From the NCBI GenBank assembly GCA_964608495.1, contig CAZSOQ010000076.1:1-22220 (forward strand): a stretch of DNA of 22,220 nucleotides. Reading direction: 5' to 3'. The translations under genes were made by a program, and so were the position numbers. This document shows positions 14,900 through 22,220 of this stretch, one piece after another. The notes below the pieces were generated by a model, which saw only the letters and a program-made list of their open reading frames with translations, was not told where the DNA came from and made no database searches. The stretch is from JAKORR01 sp964608495 (GTDB taxonomy: Bacteria; Armatimonadota; Zipacnadia; Zipacnadales; FEN-943). Each line of letters opens with the position of its first letter. Position 1 is the first letter of the stretch.

Positions 14900-15559
14900 G
14901 TGACGCCTGTGCCCTGCTCTCGTCCGCGGGTGGTGATCCTCGGCGCGGGCGGCCATGGCAAGGTCGTCCTGGAGGTGTTGCGGCGCCAGGACACCGCGGA
15001 GGTCGTGGGCTTTCTGGACGATGACCCGCGCACCCACGGCTCCCAAGTCTCCGGGGCGCCCATCATCGGCCCCATCTCCCTCCTCTCCGACCTGGCCGCC
15101 CAGGGCGTGGGATTCTTCGTGGCGGCGATCGGGGACAACAGGGTCCGCGCCGAGAAGTTCCGCCTGGGACAGGAGCTGGGCCTGCGCCCCTGGGACGCGA
15201 TCCACCCCCAGACGATCATGGCGTCCGATGCCGAGGCGGGGCCCGGTCTGCAGATGCTCCCGGGGGCCATCATCAACCCCGCGGCTCGCCTCGGGCAGAA
15301 CGTGGTGCTGAACACGGGCTGCATCGTCGAGCACGACTGCCGGGTGGACGATCACTGCTTCCTGGGGCCGAGAGTGGCGCTGGGCGGCAACGTGGAGATT
15401 GGGGAAGGCTGCCTGCTGGGAGTAGGCGCCGTGGTCCTTCCTCGGTGCGCGGTGGGGCCGTGGTGCATAGTGGGCGCGGGAGCGGTCGTGACGAAGGATG
15501 TGCCGCCCGAGCTGGTCGTGGTGGGAGTGCCCGCCGCTCCCCTGCGCAAGGCCGAATGA
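14900..15559 (+). CDS. PglD/NeuD-type sugar O/N-acyltransferase
   Basis: 219-aa protein with an N-terminal nucleotide-sugar-binding Rossmann-like domain (VVILGAGGHGKVVLEVL) and a left-handed beta-helix of hexapeptide repeats from about residue 105 (GAIINPAARLG, NVEIGEGCLLG, CAVGPWCIVG). H145 in VEHDCRV corresponds to the catalytic His of PglD. The reaction is acetyl-CoA-dependent acylation of an amino-sugar nucleotide, consistent with the aminotransferase two genes upstream. Start GTG 14900 sits 9 nt after the previous stop with only a weak GGGGAAG; an alternative GTG three codons later is possible. It closes the tightly packed trio. Confidence 0.88.
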   Translation: MTPVPCSRPRVVILGAGGHGKVVLEVLRRQDTAEVVGFLDDDPRTHGSQVSGAPIIGPISLLSDLAAQGVGFFVAAIGDNRVRAEKFRLGQELGLRPWDAIHPQTIMASDAEAGPGLQMLPGAIINPAARLGQNVVLNTGCIVEHDCRVDDHCFLGPRVALGGNVEIGEGCLLGVGAVVLPRCAVGPWCIVGAGAVVTKDVPPELVVVGVPAAPLRKAE

Positions 15560-15695
15560 GCTTGCGCGCCAGGTCGGACCCTTGCGCCCCGGTCCGGGGC
15601 CGTTGCCCGCCGCGCCCTTTCCACCTAAGCTGGGGGCCGGGGGATGGCCACGCGTCGCGGCTGGGCCTGCCGACCGCCCGTGTCCCAGGGGAAGG

Positions 15696-16613
15696 ATGGA
15701 AGCCTTGAGGCCTGGTTTCACCCACGTGCTAACCGTTGACCTGGAGCCCTGGTTCACCCGGGGGTCGGCGCTTTTCGGGGACACCGAGGGCCTGGACGAC
15801 GACAACTGCCCAATGGAGGGGCTGTCCGCCAACCTCGAGCGCCTGCTTGCGCTCCTGGAGCGCTACGACGCGCGGGCTACCTTCTTCGTGCTGGGGCCGG
15901 TGGCGAAGCTCAGGCCGGATCTCGTCCGCCTGGTCGCCGACGCGGGGCACGAGATCGCGGTGCACGGCTACTCGCACAAGCTGGTCTACAAGACCACGGC
16001 GGAGGAGTTCCGCGAGGACGTGGTGCGCAGCCTGGAGGTGGTGGCCGAGGCCGCTGGGGGCGTTCAGCCCGTCGGCTACCGTGCCCCGTACTTCTCCGTT
16101 ACCCACGCCAGCACGTGGGCGCTGGATGTGCTCGCGGACCTGGGATTCCGGTACGATTCGAGCATCTTCCCCGTCTGGCGGCGGCTCTACGGGATGTCGG
16201 ACTTCTGCACCCACGCCACCTGGGTGACCACGCCGGGCGGCCGCGCCCTGTTCGAGGTGCCGCCAGCCGCGCTGGGGTGGTGGCGATGGCGGGTGCCCGT
16301 CGCCGGGGGCGGATACTGGCGCGTGCTGCCCACGCGCATCATCACCGGCGCGCTCCGCAGGCTCGAGCGACGGGGCCAGCCGGCTGTCCTGTACCTGCAC
16401 CCCTATGAGCTGAATCCCGAGGACGCCTGCCTCGACGGTGGGGTGGGCAGCGTGCGGAATCGGTGCATGCTGGCCTGGCAGCGGATGGGGCGCAGGGGCT
16501 TCGCGGGGAAGCTGGAGGCGGTGCTGCGGCGGTTCCGCCTGGGAGCCGTGCAGGACGTCTTTGCCGACGGTCTGGCCGCCCCCGAGGCCGGCCGGCGCGC
16601 CGTGAGACTCTAA
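15696..16613 (+). CDS. Polysaccharide deacetylase, DUF3473/PEP-CTERM-locus type
   Basis: 305-aa NodB-fold carbohydrate esterase. Metal-site and catalytic motifs are visible: LTVDLEPWF with D15, then HGYSH (H90, H94), then GYRAPYFSVT (about 128-136), and C-terminal YLHPYELNP. The layout (VDxE start, YRAPxFS, C-terminal HPxE) matches the subgroup found in exopolysaccharide and PEP-CTERM loci with a DUF3473 extension. It would remove N-acetyl groups from a glycan or lipid-linked intermediate. No signal peptide is present, so it may act on the cytoplasmic side. ATG 15696 follows AGGGGAAGG directly; a 66-codon in-frame extension upstream reads as low-complexity and is rejected. A gap of 136 bp separates it from the acyltransferase. 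Confidence 0.85.
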   Translation: MEALRPGFTHVLTVDLEPWFTRGSALFGDTEGLDDDNCPMEGLSANLERLLALLERYDARATFFVLGPVAKLRPDLVRLVADAGHEIAVHGYSHKLVYKTTAEEFREDVVRSLEVVAEAAGGVQPVGYRAPYFSVTHASTWALDVLADLGFRYDSSIFPVWRRLYGMSDFCTHATWVTTPGGRALFEVPPAALGWWRWRVPVAGGGYWRVLPTRIITGALRRLERRGQPAVLYLHPYELNPEDACLDGGVGSVRNRCMLAWQRMGRRGFAGKLEAVLRRFRLGAVQDVFADGLAAPEAGRRAVRL

Positions 16614-16633
16614 CCTGGATAGCTGAGATGTGC

Positions 16634-16678
16634 GCGGGGGAGGCCCCTCTTTCAGACGCCAAGAGGGGCCTCCCCCGC
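16634..16678. terminator. 18-bp perfect hairpin, bidirectional terminator candidate
   Basis: Left arm 16634-16651 and right arm 16661-16678 are exactly complementary over 18 bp around a 9-nt loop. It sits 20 bp after the deacetylase stop and between convergent genes. There is no T-tract, but in GC-rich genomes such stems often end transcription or block RNA decay. Confidence 0.65.
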
Positions 16679-16703
16679 ACTCCCTCCACCAGAAAGCTCT
16701 GTC

Positions 16704-16743
16704 GCCGCTTGGCTTGCCGACTTCGTCGGCTGCACTAAGCGGC
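16704..16743. other. Compound stem-loop in convergent gap
   Basis: Outer stem GCCGCTT (16704-16710) with AAGCGGC (16737-16743), inner stem GCCGAC (16716-16721) with GTCGGC (16725-16730) and a TTC loop. It lies 25 bp after the 18-bp hairpin. It may be a terminator for the minus-strand gene, or part of a repeated extragenic palindrome. Confidence 0.5.
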
Positions 16744-16827
16744 TGCGTGGCCTCGGCCGCGGATGCCACGGGGCGCCGCATCAGTGGGCGCGGACGCGAA
16801 CGCCAGGGTACGGCCTTGGCCCATGGC

Positions 16828-18054
16828 TCACCGGCCGGCGTAGTCCCGCATGGCGCTGACGAGGGGCTCGTTGGCGGGTGGCAGGGCGACGTAGTCCGAC
16901 TCCCAGAGGAGCAGCTCGGCCGCGCCGATTCTCTCCGCGAGACGCACGTCCTCGGCGAACTGCTCGGGAGACGCGATCCACCCAAAGAGCCACAGGTCAC
17001 ACCGGCCGCCCGTTTCGTTCTGGAGGGCGCGATAGGCAAGCTCGGCGTCGCCGCCCTCGCGGTAGTAGCCGGCGGCCACAGCCTCGTCCATCAGTCCCTC
17101 CCGCGCCCAGGTGCTCACGTCCAGCAGAAGGCCCCGCAGGTTGCCGTCGTAGGGCGTGTCGGTGGGGCTGCCCCGGTAGCCCCAGGGGTTGTGCACCATC
17201 ACGGACACGAGCATGCTGGGGTCGGCATGTTCGGTGATGGCGTGCGCCTCGCGCATGAAGGCCGTCTGGGGCTCGGACCGCACCGCCACCCAGCGTTCGT
17301 CGCCGTTGGGCACATCGTGGGGGTCCAGGCCATACCTGGCCGTGAAGCGCCGCACGTTGGGTGCCTCGTAGCCGTGGTTCGCCACGCCCTCCGCGTCGGT
17401 CTGGGGGTTGTCGCGGACGTCGCCCGTGCGGATCCAGTCGAGGAAGACACCGTCGGGCCCGTAGGCGAGGATCTCGTGGAGGAGGGCGAGCTTGTAGGCC
17501 CGCACTTCGGGGAAGGCGAAGCTCTGCTGCGAGCGATAGGACGTCCCGTCGCGCCGCACCCATCGGGTGTGGGGATGGTCGCGGGTGAAGCGGGAGGTAA
17601 GCCCGTAGCCGTGGTCGTCCTCGTTGATGCTCAACCAGGCGTGGACTTCGAGCCCGATGCTGTGGCCGTAGGAGACGGCCTCGGCGAAGGCGTCGAACTC
17701 GGCCCAGTCATACTGGGCGAGCTTGTCCAGTACCCACTGGGAGCCGTGGTCGCGATGGTAGTTCTCGTCGGCGTCGAAGTTGTGCAGAGGGTCCATGAGC
17801 TTGCTCTTGTACAGCGCTCGGCCGCCATCGAAGCAGCGCCAGTACACTCGCGTCCAGCCGCAGTCCCTGCAGCGATCGAGGATCTGGTGGACGCCTTCGG
17901 GCCCCCAGGCGGGCGCGGGGTCCCTCAGCATCCAGTCCGAGTGGGTGATCGGCGACCCCAGCCGGACCCTGCGCTGAGTCGCGCCCTGCGTCCATGCGGC
18001 CACGGTGGGCAGGAGCAACAGAGCAAGGGTGAAGATCAAGGACTCTGACCGCAT
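16828..18054 (-). CDS. Secreted GH10-like glycoside hydrolase family protein
   Basis: 408-aa protein with signal peptide MRSESLIFTLALLLLPTVAA. A TIM-barrel-like body follows: WTRVYWRCFDGGRALYKS, GHSIGLEVHAWLSINED, then GPDGVFLDWIRTGDV (about 199-213), and C-terminal LWLFGWIASPEQFAEDV and LLLWESDYVAL. The pattern resembles the GHL10/DUF4015-like putative glycoside hydrolases related to GH10. Asp in FLDW and Glu in LLWESD are candidate active-site residues, which is a guess. ATG 18054 has AGGTG about 7 nt upstream; a 96-codon extension upstream is GC-rich, low-complexity and rejected. It is convergent with the deacetylase and divergent from the phosphohydrolase gene. Substrate unknown. Confidence 0.72.
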   Translation of the reverse strand: MRSESLIFTLALLLLPTVAAWTQGATQRRVRLGSPITHSDWMLRDPAPAWGPEGVHQILDRCRDCGWTRVYWRCFDGGRALYKSKLMDPLHNFDADENYHRDHGSQWVLDKLAQYDWAEFDAFAEAVSYGHSIGLEVHAWLSINEDDHGYGLTSRFTRDHPHTRWVRRDGTSYRSQQSFAFPEVRAYKLALLHEILAYGPDGVFLDWIRTGDVRDNPQTDAEGVANHGYEAPNVRRFTARYGLDPHDVPNGDERWVAVRSEPQTAFMREAHAITEHADPSMLVSVMVHNPWGYRGSPTDTPYDGNLRGLLLDVSTWAREGLMDEAVAAGYYREGGDAELAYRALQNETGGRCDLWLFGWIASPEQFAEDVRLAERIGAAELLLWESDYVALPPANEPLVSAMRDYAGR

Positions 18055-18388
18055 CGCAGCACCTGTGGCGGGAAGGGATGGACGTAGGCCGGAACAGCCC
18101 GGCCGACGGCTCGGAGGCGGTCTCGGCGGGGGCAGGTTTCGGTCCGGGGAAGGCGCTGACCTGCCTGCCGGGGTGGCGGGTGCGGTGCGGCGCGCCCCGG
18201 GCCCGTCGGGCGACTCGGGCTGCGGGGATGGAGTCGGGCGCCAGGGCGCTGTATGCTGACCGCTCTCGGCGTCGCGGGGTCCAGCGGTGACGCCTTGCGC
18301 CAAGTGAGGCCGGCGGGCTACACTCCTATCCGCGCCCGCCACGGCTGTCCGCCGCCGGGGGCATTGGACTCCTAACGGGAAGGGAACA
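18055..18388. other. Divergent intergenic region without genes
   Basis: These 334 bp separate the minus-strand hydrolase from the plus-strand phosphohydrolase and hold no convincing gene. An inverted repeat GGCAGGT (18131-18137) / ACCTGCC (18159-18165) is visible, as is a plus-strand promoter candidate. No confident minus-strand promoter was found. Confidence 0.5.
18295..18324 (+). promoter_or_regulatory. Possible promoter of the phosphohydrolase pair
   Basis: TTGCGC (18295-18300), 18-nt spacer, TACACT (18319-18324), about 65 nt before ATG 18389. The -10 is good and the -35 moderate. Confidence 0.4.
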
Positions 18389-20002
18389 ATGGCTCAGACC
18401 AGGCTGAAGCTTGTGGCCTATGGCATAGACTCCGCCGACTGGCGGATCATGCAGCCCTATCTGGACGCGGGGGAGCTGCCGAATCTCGCTCGCGTGCTGG
18501 AAGGGGCTGCGCGCGCGGAGCTCATCTCGACGGTGCCGCCCATCACGGCCATAGCCTGGCCCGCTGCCTTCACGGGCACCAACCCGGGGAAGCACGGGCT
18601 TTTCTACTTTTTCCACCTGAGGAATCAGCGGGTGACGCCGATCTCGAACGCCGACCGGCAGCGTCCCGCCCTGTGGGAGATTCTGTCACAGGCGGGCCTG
18701 CGCGTGGGCTGTTTCTGTGTCCCCTTCACGTACCCGGCCGACGACGTGAAGGGCTGGATGTTGGCGGGGCGTGGGGGAGGGCACACCTGGGACCGGGATT
18801 CGGTGAGGCCGGCGGAGCTGTTCGACGAACTGGAGCCGCTGCTGAGGCGCTACCCGGACCCGAACTTCATGCTCCGCCCGGAGCATCCGCGTCACGCCGT
18901 CCTGCTGCGGGACGGCTGGCGGCAGCGGGTAGCCTGGTCCTACGATGTGCTGTCGTACCTGCTGGAGCGCCACCCGGTGGAGGCGCTGGTCGCGGTGGAG
19001 AACGTGGCCGATAGCGTGCAGCACAAGCTGCTGGTGACCCGCGGGCTGGCGGACGAGCCGGACATGGTGCGTTGGGCCTATCAGCAGGCCGACCGGCTGC
19101 TGGGCCTGATCCTGGAGCACACGGACGAGGACACGGCCTTCCTGCTGCTGTCGGACCACGGGGCCCAGCCCATCGTGGGATACTTCGATCACGCCGCCTG
19201 GCTGTGCCAGAGAGGATACCTGGGCTACCGGACGGCACCATCGTCGGCCTTCATGCGCCGGGCCCTGCTGCGCCTGGGCAGCAGGATGTACCATCGCCTG
19301 ATCAGCTCCCTGAAGCTGCGCAGCCGCGTGCGGCCCTTCGAGCGGGTGGCCCGAGTGGTGAAGTTCTCGCAGTTGATGGACTGGCCGCGGACGCGGGCGT
19401 TTCCGTGGCCCGGCGGGGGCATCATCGTCAACACCCCGGGCCGGAGCCCGTCGCCCACGGTGGCAGCCGAGGACCGCGAGGGGCTGGCGATCGAGATCCG
19501 CGACGCGCTGCGCGCGACGACGAATCCTCTCACGGGCCGGGAGGATATCCGCGCCTTCCTGCGCGAGGAGCTGTACGAGGGTCCCTGCATCGAGGAGGCG
19601 CCGGACGTGGTGGTGGCCCCGCAGGACTTTGCCCTGGCGTTCATGAACACCGCGCCGCCGCCACGTCTGGATAAGCCCTTCTGGACGGAGCAGGAGCTGC
19701 GGGACGCGGGGCTGGGCCACGTGATCGTCTGCGAGGGAGCGCACCGTCGCGAGGGTATCCTGGCACTGGCGCCGGGGTCGGTTGAGCTGCCCGGCACGAC
19801 GGACATCGTGGACGTGGCGCCGACGGCTCTGGCACTGCTGGGCCTGCCTGTGCCGGACTACATGGACGGCCGGTCGCTGGTGGGTGGCGAGAGGGTCGAG
19901 ACGGTAGCGACCGCGGAGAGGCGGGTAACGGAGGGGCAGGTCTACAGCGAGGAGGAAGAGGAGCAGATCGCCCGGCGTCTCGCGGACCTGGGGTACCTCT
20001 AA
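18389..20002 (+). CDS. AlkP-superfamily phosphohydrolase/phosphomutase (copy 1)
   Basis: 537-aa cytoplasmic protein of the COG3379-type AlkP superfamily. Metal-site and nucleophile pattern: D14 in GIDSADW, T53 in PPITAIAWP as the likely nucleophile, TGTNPGKHGL, then D256-H257 in LLLSDHGAQP, and H452 in GAHRREGILAL. DIVDVAPTALALLGLP and a Glu-rich tail YSEEEEEQIARRLADLGYL end the protein. There is no signal peptide, unlike classical alkaline phosphatase. Members are metal-dependent phosphodiesterases or phosphotransferases of mostly unknown substrate, often found in polysaccharide and lipid-linked glycan loci. ATG 18389 has GGGAAGGGA upstream. A paralogue follows after 92 bp, so the pair probably arose by tandem duplication. 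Confidence 0.82.
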   Translation: MAQTRLKLVAYGIDSADWRIMQPYLDAGELPNLARVLEGAARAELISTVPPITAIAWPAAFTGTNPGKHGLFYFFHLRNQRVTPISNADRQRPALWEILSQAGLRVGCFCVPFTYPADDVKGWMLAGRGGGHTWDRDSVRPAELFDELEPLLRRYPDPNFMLRPEHPRHAVLLRDGWRQRVAWSYDVLSYLLERHPVEALVAVENVADSVQHKLLVTRGLADEPDMVRWAYQQADRLLGLILEHTDEDTAFLLLSDHGAQPIVGYFDHAAWLCQRGYLGYRTAPSSAFMRRALLRLGSRMYHRLISSLKLRSRVRPFERVARVVKFSQLMDWPRTRAFPWPGGGIIVNTPGRSPSPTVAAEDREGLAIEIRDALRATTNPLTGREDIRAFLREELYEGPCIEEAPDVVVAPQDFALAFMNTAPPPRLDKPFWTEQELRDAGLGHVIVCEGAHRREGILALAPGSVELPGTTDIVDVAPTALALLGLPVPDYMDGRSLVGGERVETVATAERRVTEGQVYSEEEEEQIARRLADLGYL

Positions 20003-20094
20003 CGGGGGTGGCCGCAGGCTGCTTTGCGACGTTGGGCGCGCGCCGACGGGGGACCTGATGGAGCTGGGGCAGTCGGCCGTACGGAGGCTGGTTG

Positions 20095-21705
20095 ATGTCC
20101 ACGGGTAAGCTCAAGCTGGTGGTGTTCGGGATAGACTCCGCCGATTGGCGGATCATGCAGCCCTACCTGGATGCTGGCGACCTGCCGAACCTGGCCGAGA
20201 TACTGGAGCGGGGCTCCCAGGCCGCGCTGCGGTCAACGATACCGCCGATCACGGCCGTGGCGTGGCCCACGGCGTTCACGGGCACCAACCCGGGCAAGCA
20301 CGGTCTGTTCGGCTTTGTGCTGATGGGCAAGAGGCCGGGGCTGCTGTCGAACGCCGACCGGCAGCGGCCGGCCCTGTGGGAGTTGCTGTCTCGCGCGGGG
20401 GTGCGAGTGGGCAGCTTCCTCGTGCCCTTCACCTTCCCGCCGGACCCGGTGAACGGCTGGATGCTGTGCGGCACGGGCGGCGGGCAGTCGTGGGACGAGC
20501 GAGGCGTGCAGCCTGTATCTCTGTACGACGAGCTGGCCCCGATCCTGCGGCGGTACCCGGAGGAGCTGGCCACGGCGAGCCCCAAGCGCGAGCCGGAGGT
20601 CTTGCTGCAGGCCTGGAGGCGGTTGTCGGACTGGAGGGCCGCGCTGCTGGGTCACCTGCTCGAACGTCATCCCGTGCAGGTGCTGATGGCGGTGGACAAC
20701 GCGGTGGATGTGCTGCAGCACAAGTTCCTGGCCTCGCGCGAGCTGGCGGATGAGCCCGACATGGTGCGCTGGGCCTACCGGCACGCGGACCGGATGCTGG
20801 GCCTGATCAGGGAGCATACGGACGCGGACACCAGGTTCCTGCTGCTGTCGGACCACGGGGCTCAGCCGCTGGAGGGATACCTGGACCTGTCGGCGTGGCT
20901 GTGCCAGGCCGGGTATCTGCGCTACCGGACGGCCGGCAATGGGGCCGGGCTGCGCCGGGTCGCACTGCGGCTGGGGAGCAGAGTGTGGCGGCGGGTCGTG
21001 CGCAAGCGCGGCGCAAGCCGCTTGTTGTCTGCGGCCCATGCGCTGAAGCTTTCACAGCTCGTGGACTGGGCCCACACCCGCGCCTTCGCCTGGCCCGGGG
21101 GCGGCATCATCGTCAACGCTCCCGACCGCAGCCCGCTGGCCACAGTGCGCGCCGAGGAGCGGGGATCGCTGGCGAGAGAGATTGCCGAGGGTATCGGCAA
21201 GGTCACGAACCCCTTCACCGGCCGCCAGGACCTGCAGGCCTATCTTCGGGAGGAGCTGTATGAGGGCCCCTTCGTTGAGAACGCCCCGGATGTGGTGGTG
21301 GTGCCGCAGGACTTCGCCCTGGACGTGATCTCGACGGCACCACGGTCGGACCGGGTGTTCTGGACGGCCCAGGATCTGCGCGAGGCCGGTCTGGGGGATC
21401 TGGTCGTGCGCGAGGGGACTCACCGGCGGGAGGGCATCCTGGCCGTCGCGGCGGGAGGCGAGGTCCGCCTGCCGCCAGTGACGGACCTGGCCGCGATTGC
21501 TCCGACGGCGCTGTCGCTGCTGGGCCTGCCCATCCCGGCGGGGATGGACGGGCAGTCGCTGGTGGGAGGGCAGTACGCCGACGAGCCGTCGGGAGTCACG
21601 CGACAGCGAGCCGGGAGCGCCGGTCGGTCGGCCGGAGGAGCCGTCTACACGGAAGAGGAAGAGGAGGAGCTGGCCCGCCGCTTGGCGGACCTGGGCTACC
21701 TGTAG
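20095..21705 (+). CDS. AlkP-superfamily phosphohydrolase/phosphomutase (copy 2)
   Basis: 536-aa paralogue of the preceding gene, collinear over its whole length and, by eye, identical at well over half the positions. The same site residues are kept: D14 in GIDSADW, T53 in PPITAVAWP, SDHGAQP, and His in GTHRREGILAV, so both copies look active. Differences concentrate around residues 73-80 (YFFHLRNQRV against GFVLMGKRPG), 160-180 and 270-310, which may line the substrate pocket. The tail YTEEEEEELARRLADLGYL is conserved. ATG 20095 has GGAGG at 20083-20087 and is preferred over the TTG one codon earlier. The right-edge gene starts about 20 bp after its stop. Confidence 0.82.
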   Translation: MSTGKLKLVVFGIDSADWRIMQPYLDAGDLPNLAEILERGSQAALRSTIPPITAVAWPTAFTGTNPGKHGLFGFVLMGKRPGLLSNADRQRPALWELLSRAGVRVGSFLVPFTFPPDPVNGWMLCGTGGGQSWDERGVQPVSLYDELAPILRRYPEELATASPKREPEVLLQAWRRLSDWRAALLGHLLERHPVQVLMAVDNAVDVLQHKFLASRELADEPDMVRWAYRHADRMLGLIREHTDADTRFLLLSDHGAQPLEGYLDLSAWLCQAGYLRYRTAGNGAGLRRVALRLGSRVWRRVVRKRGASRLLSAAHALKLSQLVDWAHTRAFAWPGGGIIVNAPDRSPLATVRAEERGSLAREIAEGIGKVTNPFTGRQDLQAYLREELYEGPFVENAPDVVVVPQDFALDVISTAPRSDRVFWTAQDLREAGLGDLVVREGTHRREGILAVAAGGEVRLPPVTDLAAIAPTALSLLGLPIPAGMDGQSLVGGQYADEPSGVTRQRAGSAGRSAGGAVYTEEEEEELARRLADLGYL

Positions 21706-21725
21706 ACCCGGAGGGGTACTCGGCC

Positions 21726-22220
21726 TTGGGTGCGCGTGCCCGACAGCGCCTGCTAGCACGAACGTGTTGCCACTGTGGGCTGTGTGCCGCGGTCTGTCCG
21801 GCGGGCGCGATCGAGCGGCCGGGGCCCGACCCGCGTCCCTTCCTGCCACGGCTGGACGCGGAAGCCTGCGTGGACTGCGGGCTGTGCGAGCGTGTCTGCC
21901 CGACGCTTCGGCAACCCGTGACCTTCGCGGCGCGCCAGGAGGCGCCGGAGCCTCTGAAGCGGGCTGTCCTCGCCCACGCCGCGGATGGCGAGCTGCGCCG
22001 ACCGGCCGCGTCGGGCGGAGTGGTCACCGCCCTGGTCCTGAGCTGGCTGGCCGCGGACCCCGAGCATCAGGCCCTGGTGACGCTGCCAAGCCGCAGCGGG
22101 CCCCACGGCTTGTTCCCCGAGGCGGTCATCACGGCTGACGCCGAGAGAGTGCGCCAGGCCTGCGGCTCCCACTACTCGAGTGTGCCTACGCTCCACCTGC
22201 TGCGCGACGTGCCGCGGGAG
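21726..22220 (+). CDS. Ferredoxin/FrhB-type protein, partial at right edge
   Basis: The frame is open for 165 codons to the window end. Two [4Fe-4S] motifs come first, CCHCGLCAAVCP (from residue 14) and CVDCGLCERVCP (about residue 50), then AASGGVVTALVLSWL, the start of the coenzyme F420 hydrogenase/dehydrogenase beta-subunit (FrhB) N-terminal domain. Such FrhB-like proteins occur in bacterial polysaccharide loci, often beside pyruvyl transferases, as well as in F420-dependent systems. The best start is TTG 21726 with GGAGGGG (21710-21716) 9 nt upstream; no ATG or GTG precedes the first cluster in frame. It is only 20 bp from the phosphohydrolase, so co-transcription is likely. Flavin/F420 use and substrate cannot be judged from this fragment. 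Confidence 0.75.
   Translation, partial: MGARARQRLLARTCCHCGLCAAVCPAGAIERPGPDPRPFLPRLDAEACVDCGLCERVCPTLRQPVTFAARQEAPEPLKRAVLAHAADGELRRPAASGGVVTALVLSWLAADPEHQALVTLPSRSGPHGLFPEAVITADAERVRQACGSHYSSVPTLHLLRDVPRE

Noticed and set aside
14168..15832. 554-codon minus-strand open frame
   Set aside because: Opposite the sugar transferase and acyltransferase; His/Arg/Gln/Pro-rich translation typical of an antisense shadow.
16630..18048. 472-codon plus-strand open frame
   Set aside because: Antisense to the secreted hydrolase and begins inside the terminator hairpin; no domain is recognisable.

Overview
The window is GC-rich bacterial DNA with short intergenic gaps, genes on both strands, Shine-Dalgarno sites and some GTG/TTG starts. 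No rRNA, tRNA, CRISPR array, transposase or phage gene was seen. Secreted polysaccharide-active enzymes, an ACR3/ArsP/thioredoxin arsenic-type cluster, small iron-sulfur redox proteins, COG3379-type phosphohydrolases and a FrhB-like protein together suggest an uncultured, at least partly anaerobic environmental bacterium, for example from the Planctomycetota/Armatimonadota/Hydrogenedentota part of metagenomic diversity. That placement is inference from gene content; no marker gene is present.

Layout. (1) 1-1241, minus strand: the 5' part of a GAF-domain sensor running off the left edge, and a DUF433/DUF5615 toxin-antitoxin pair. (2) 1356-4433, minus strand: a large secreted heparinase II/III-like polysaccharide lyase with carbohydrate-binding-like modules. 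(3) 4585-10344, plus strand: an arsenic/thiol-redox cluster in the order ArsR-type repressor, ArsP-like permease, TM0996/MTH895-type small thioredoxin, stand-alone HdrA N-terminal-like protein, 2[4Fe-4S] ferredoxin, broken DUF169 gene with an in-frame amber, membrane-anchored thioredoxin, ACR3 arsenite efflux pump, and CcdA/DsbD-type thiol electron carrier. Its middle (about 6590-7970) looks lower in GC than its flanks. (4) 10412-16613, plus strand: a nucleotide-sugar/surface-glycan cluster with a galactokinase-like GHMP kinase behind a good promoter, a decayed epimerase/dehydratase, and a PglE/PglC/PglD-like trio (aminotransferase, phosphoglycosyl transferase, acyltransferase), followed by a DUF3473-type polysaccharide deacetylase. 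(5) 16614-16827: a convergent intergenic region with two strong stem-loops. (6) 16828-18054, minus strand: a secreted GH10-like hydrolase. (7) 18389-21705, plus strand: two tandem AlkP-superfamily phosphohydrolase paralogues, then the start of a ferredoxin/FrhB-type protein off the right edge.

How the genes may work together: in region 3, ArsR would sense a thiophilic metalloid, the permease and ACR3 would export organic or inorganic forms, and CcdA would pass electrons across the membrane to the anchored thioredoxin, while the cytoplasmic small thioredoxin, HdrA-like protein and ferredoxin could supply or sense reducing power. This grouping is the best candidate for an undescribed system here. 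Region 4 fits undecaprenyl-linked assembly of a diamino-trideoxy-sugar-initiated glycan, but no intact dehydratase is visible.
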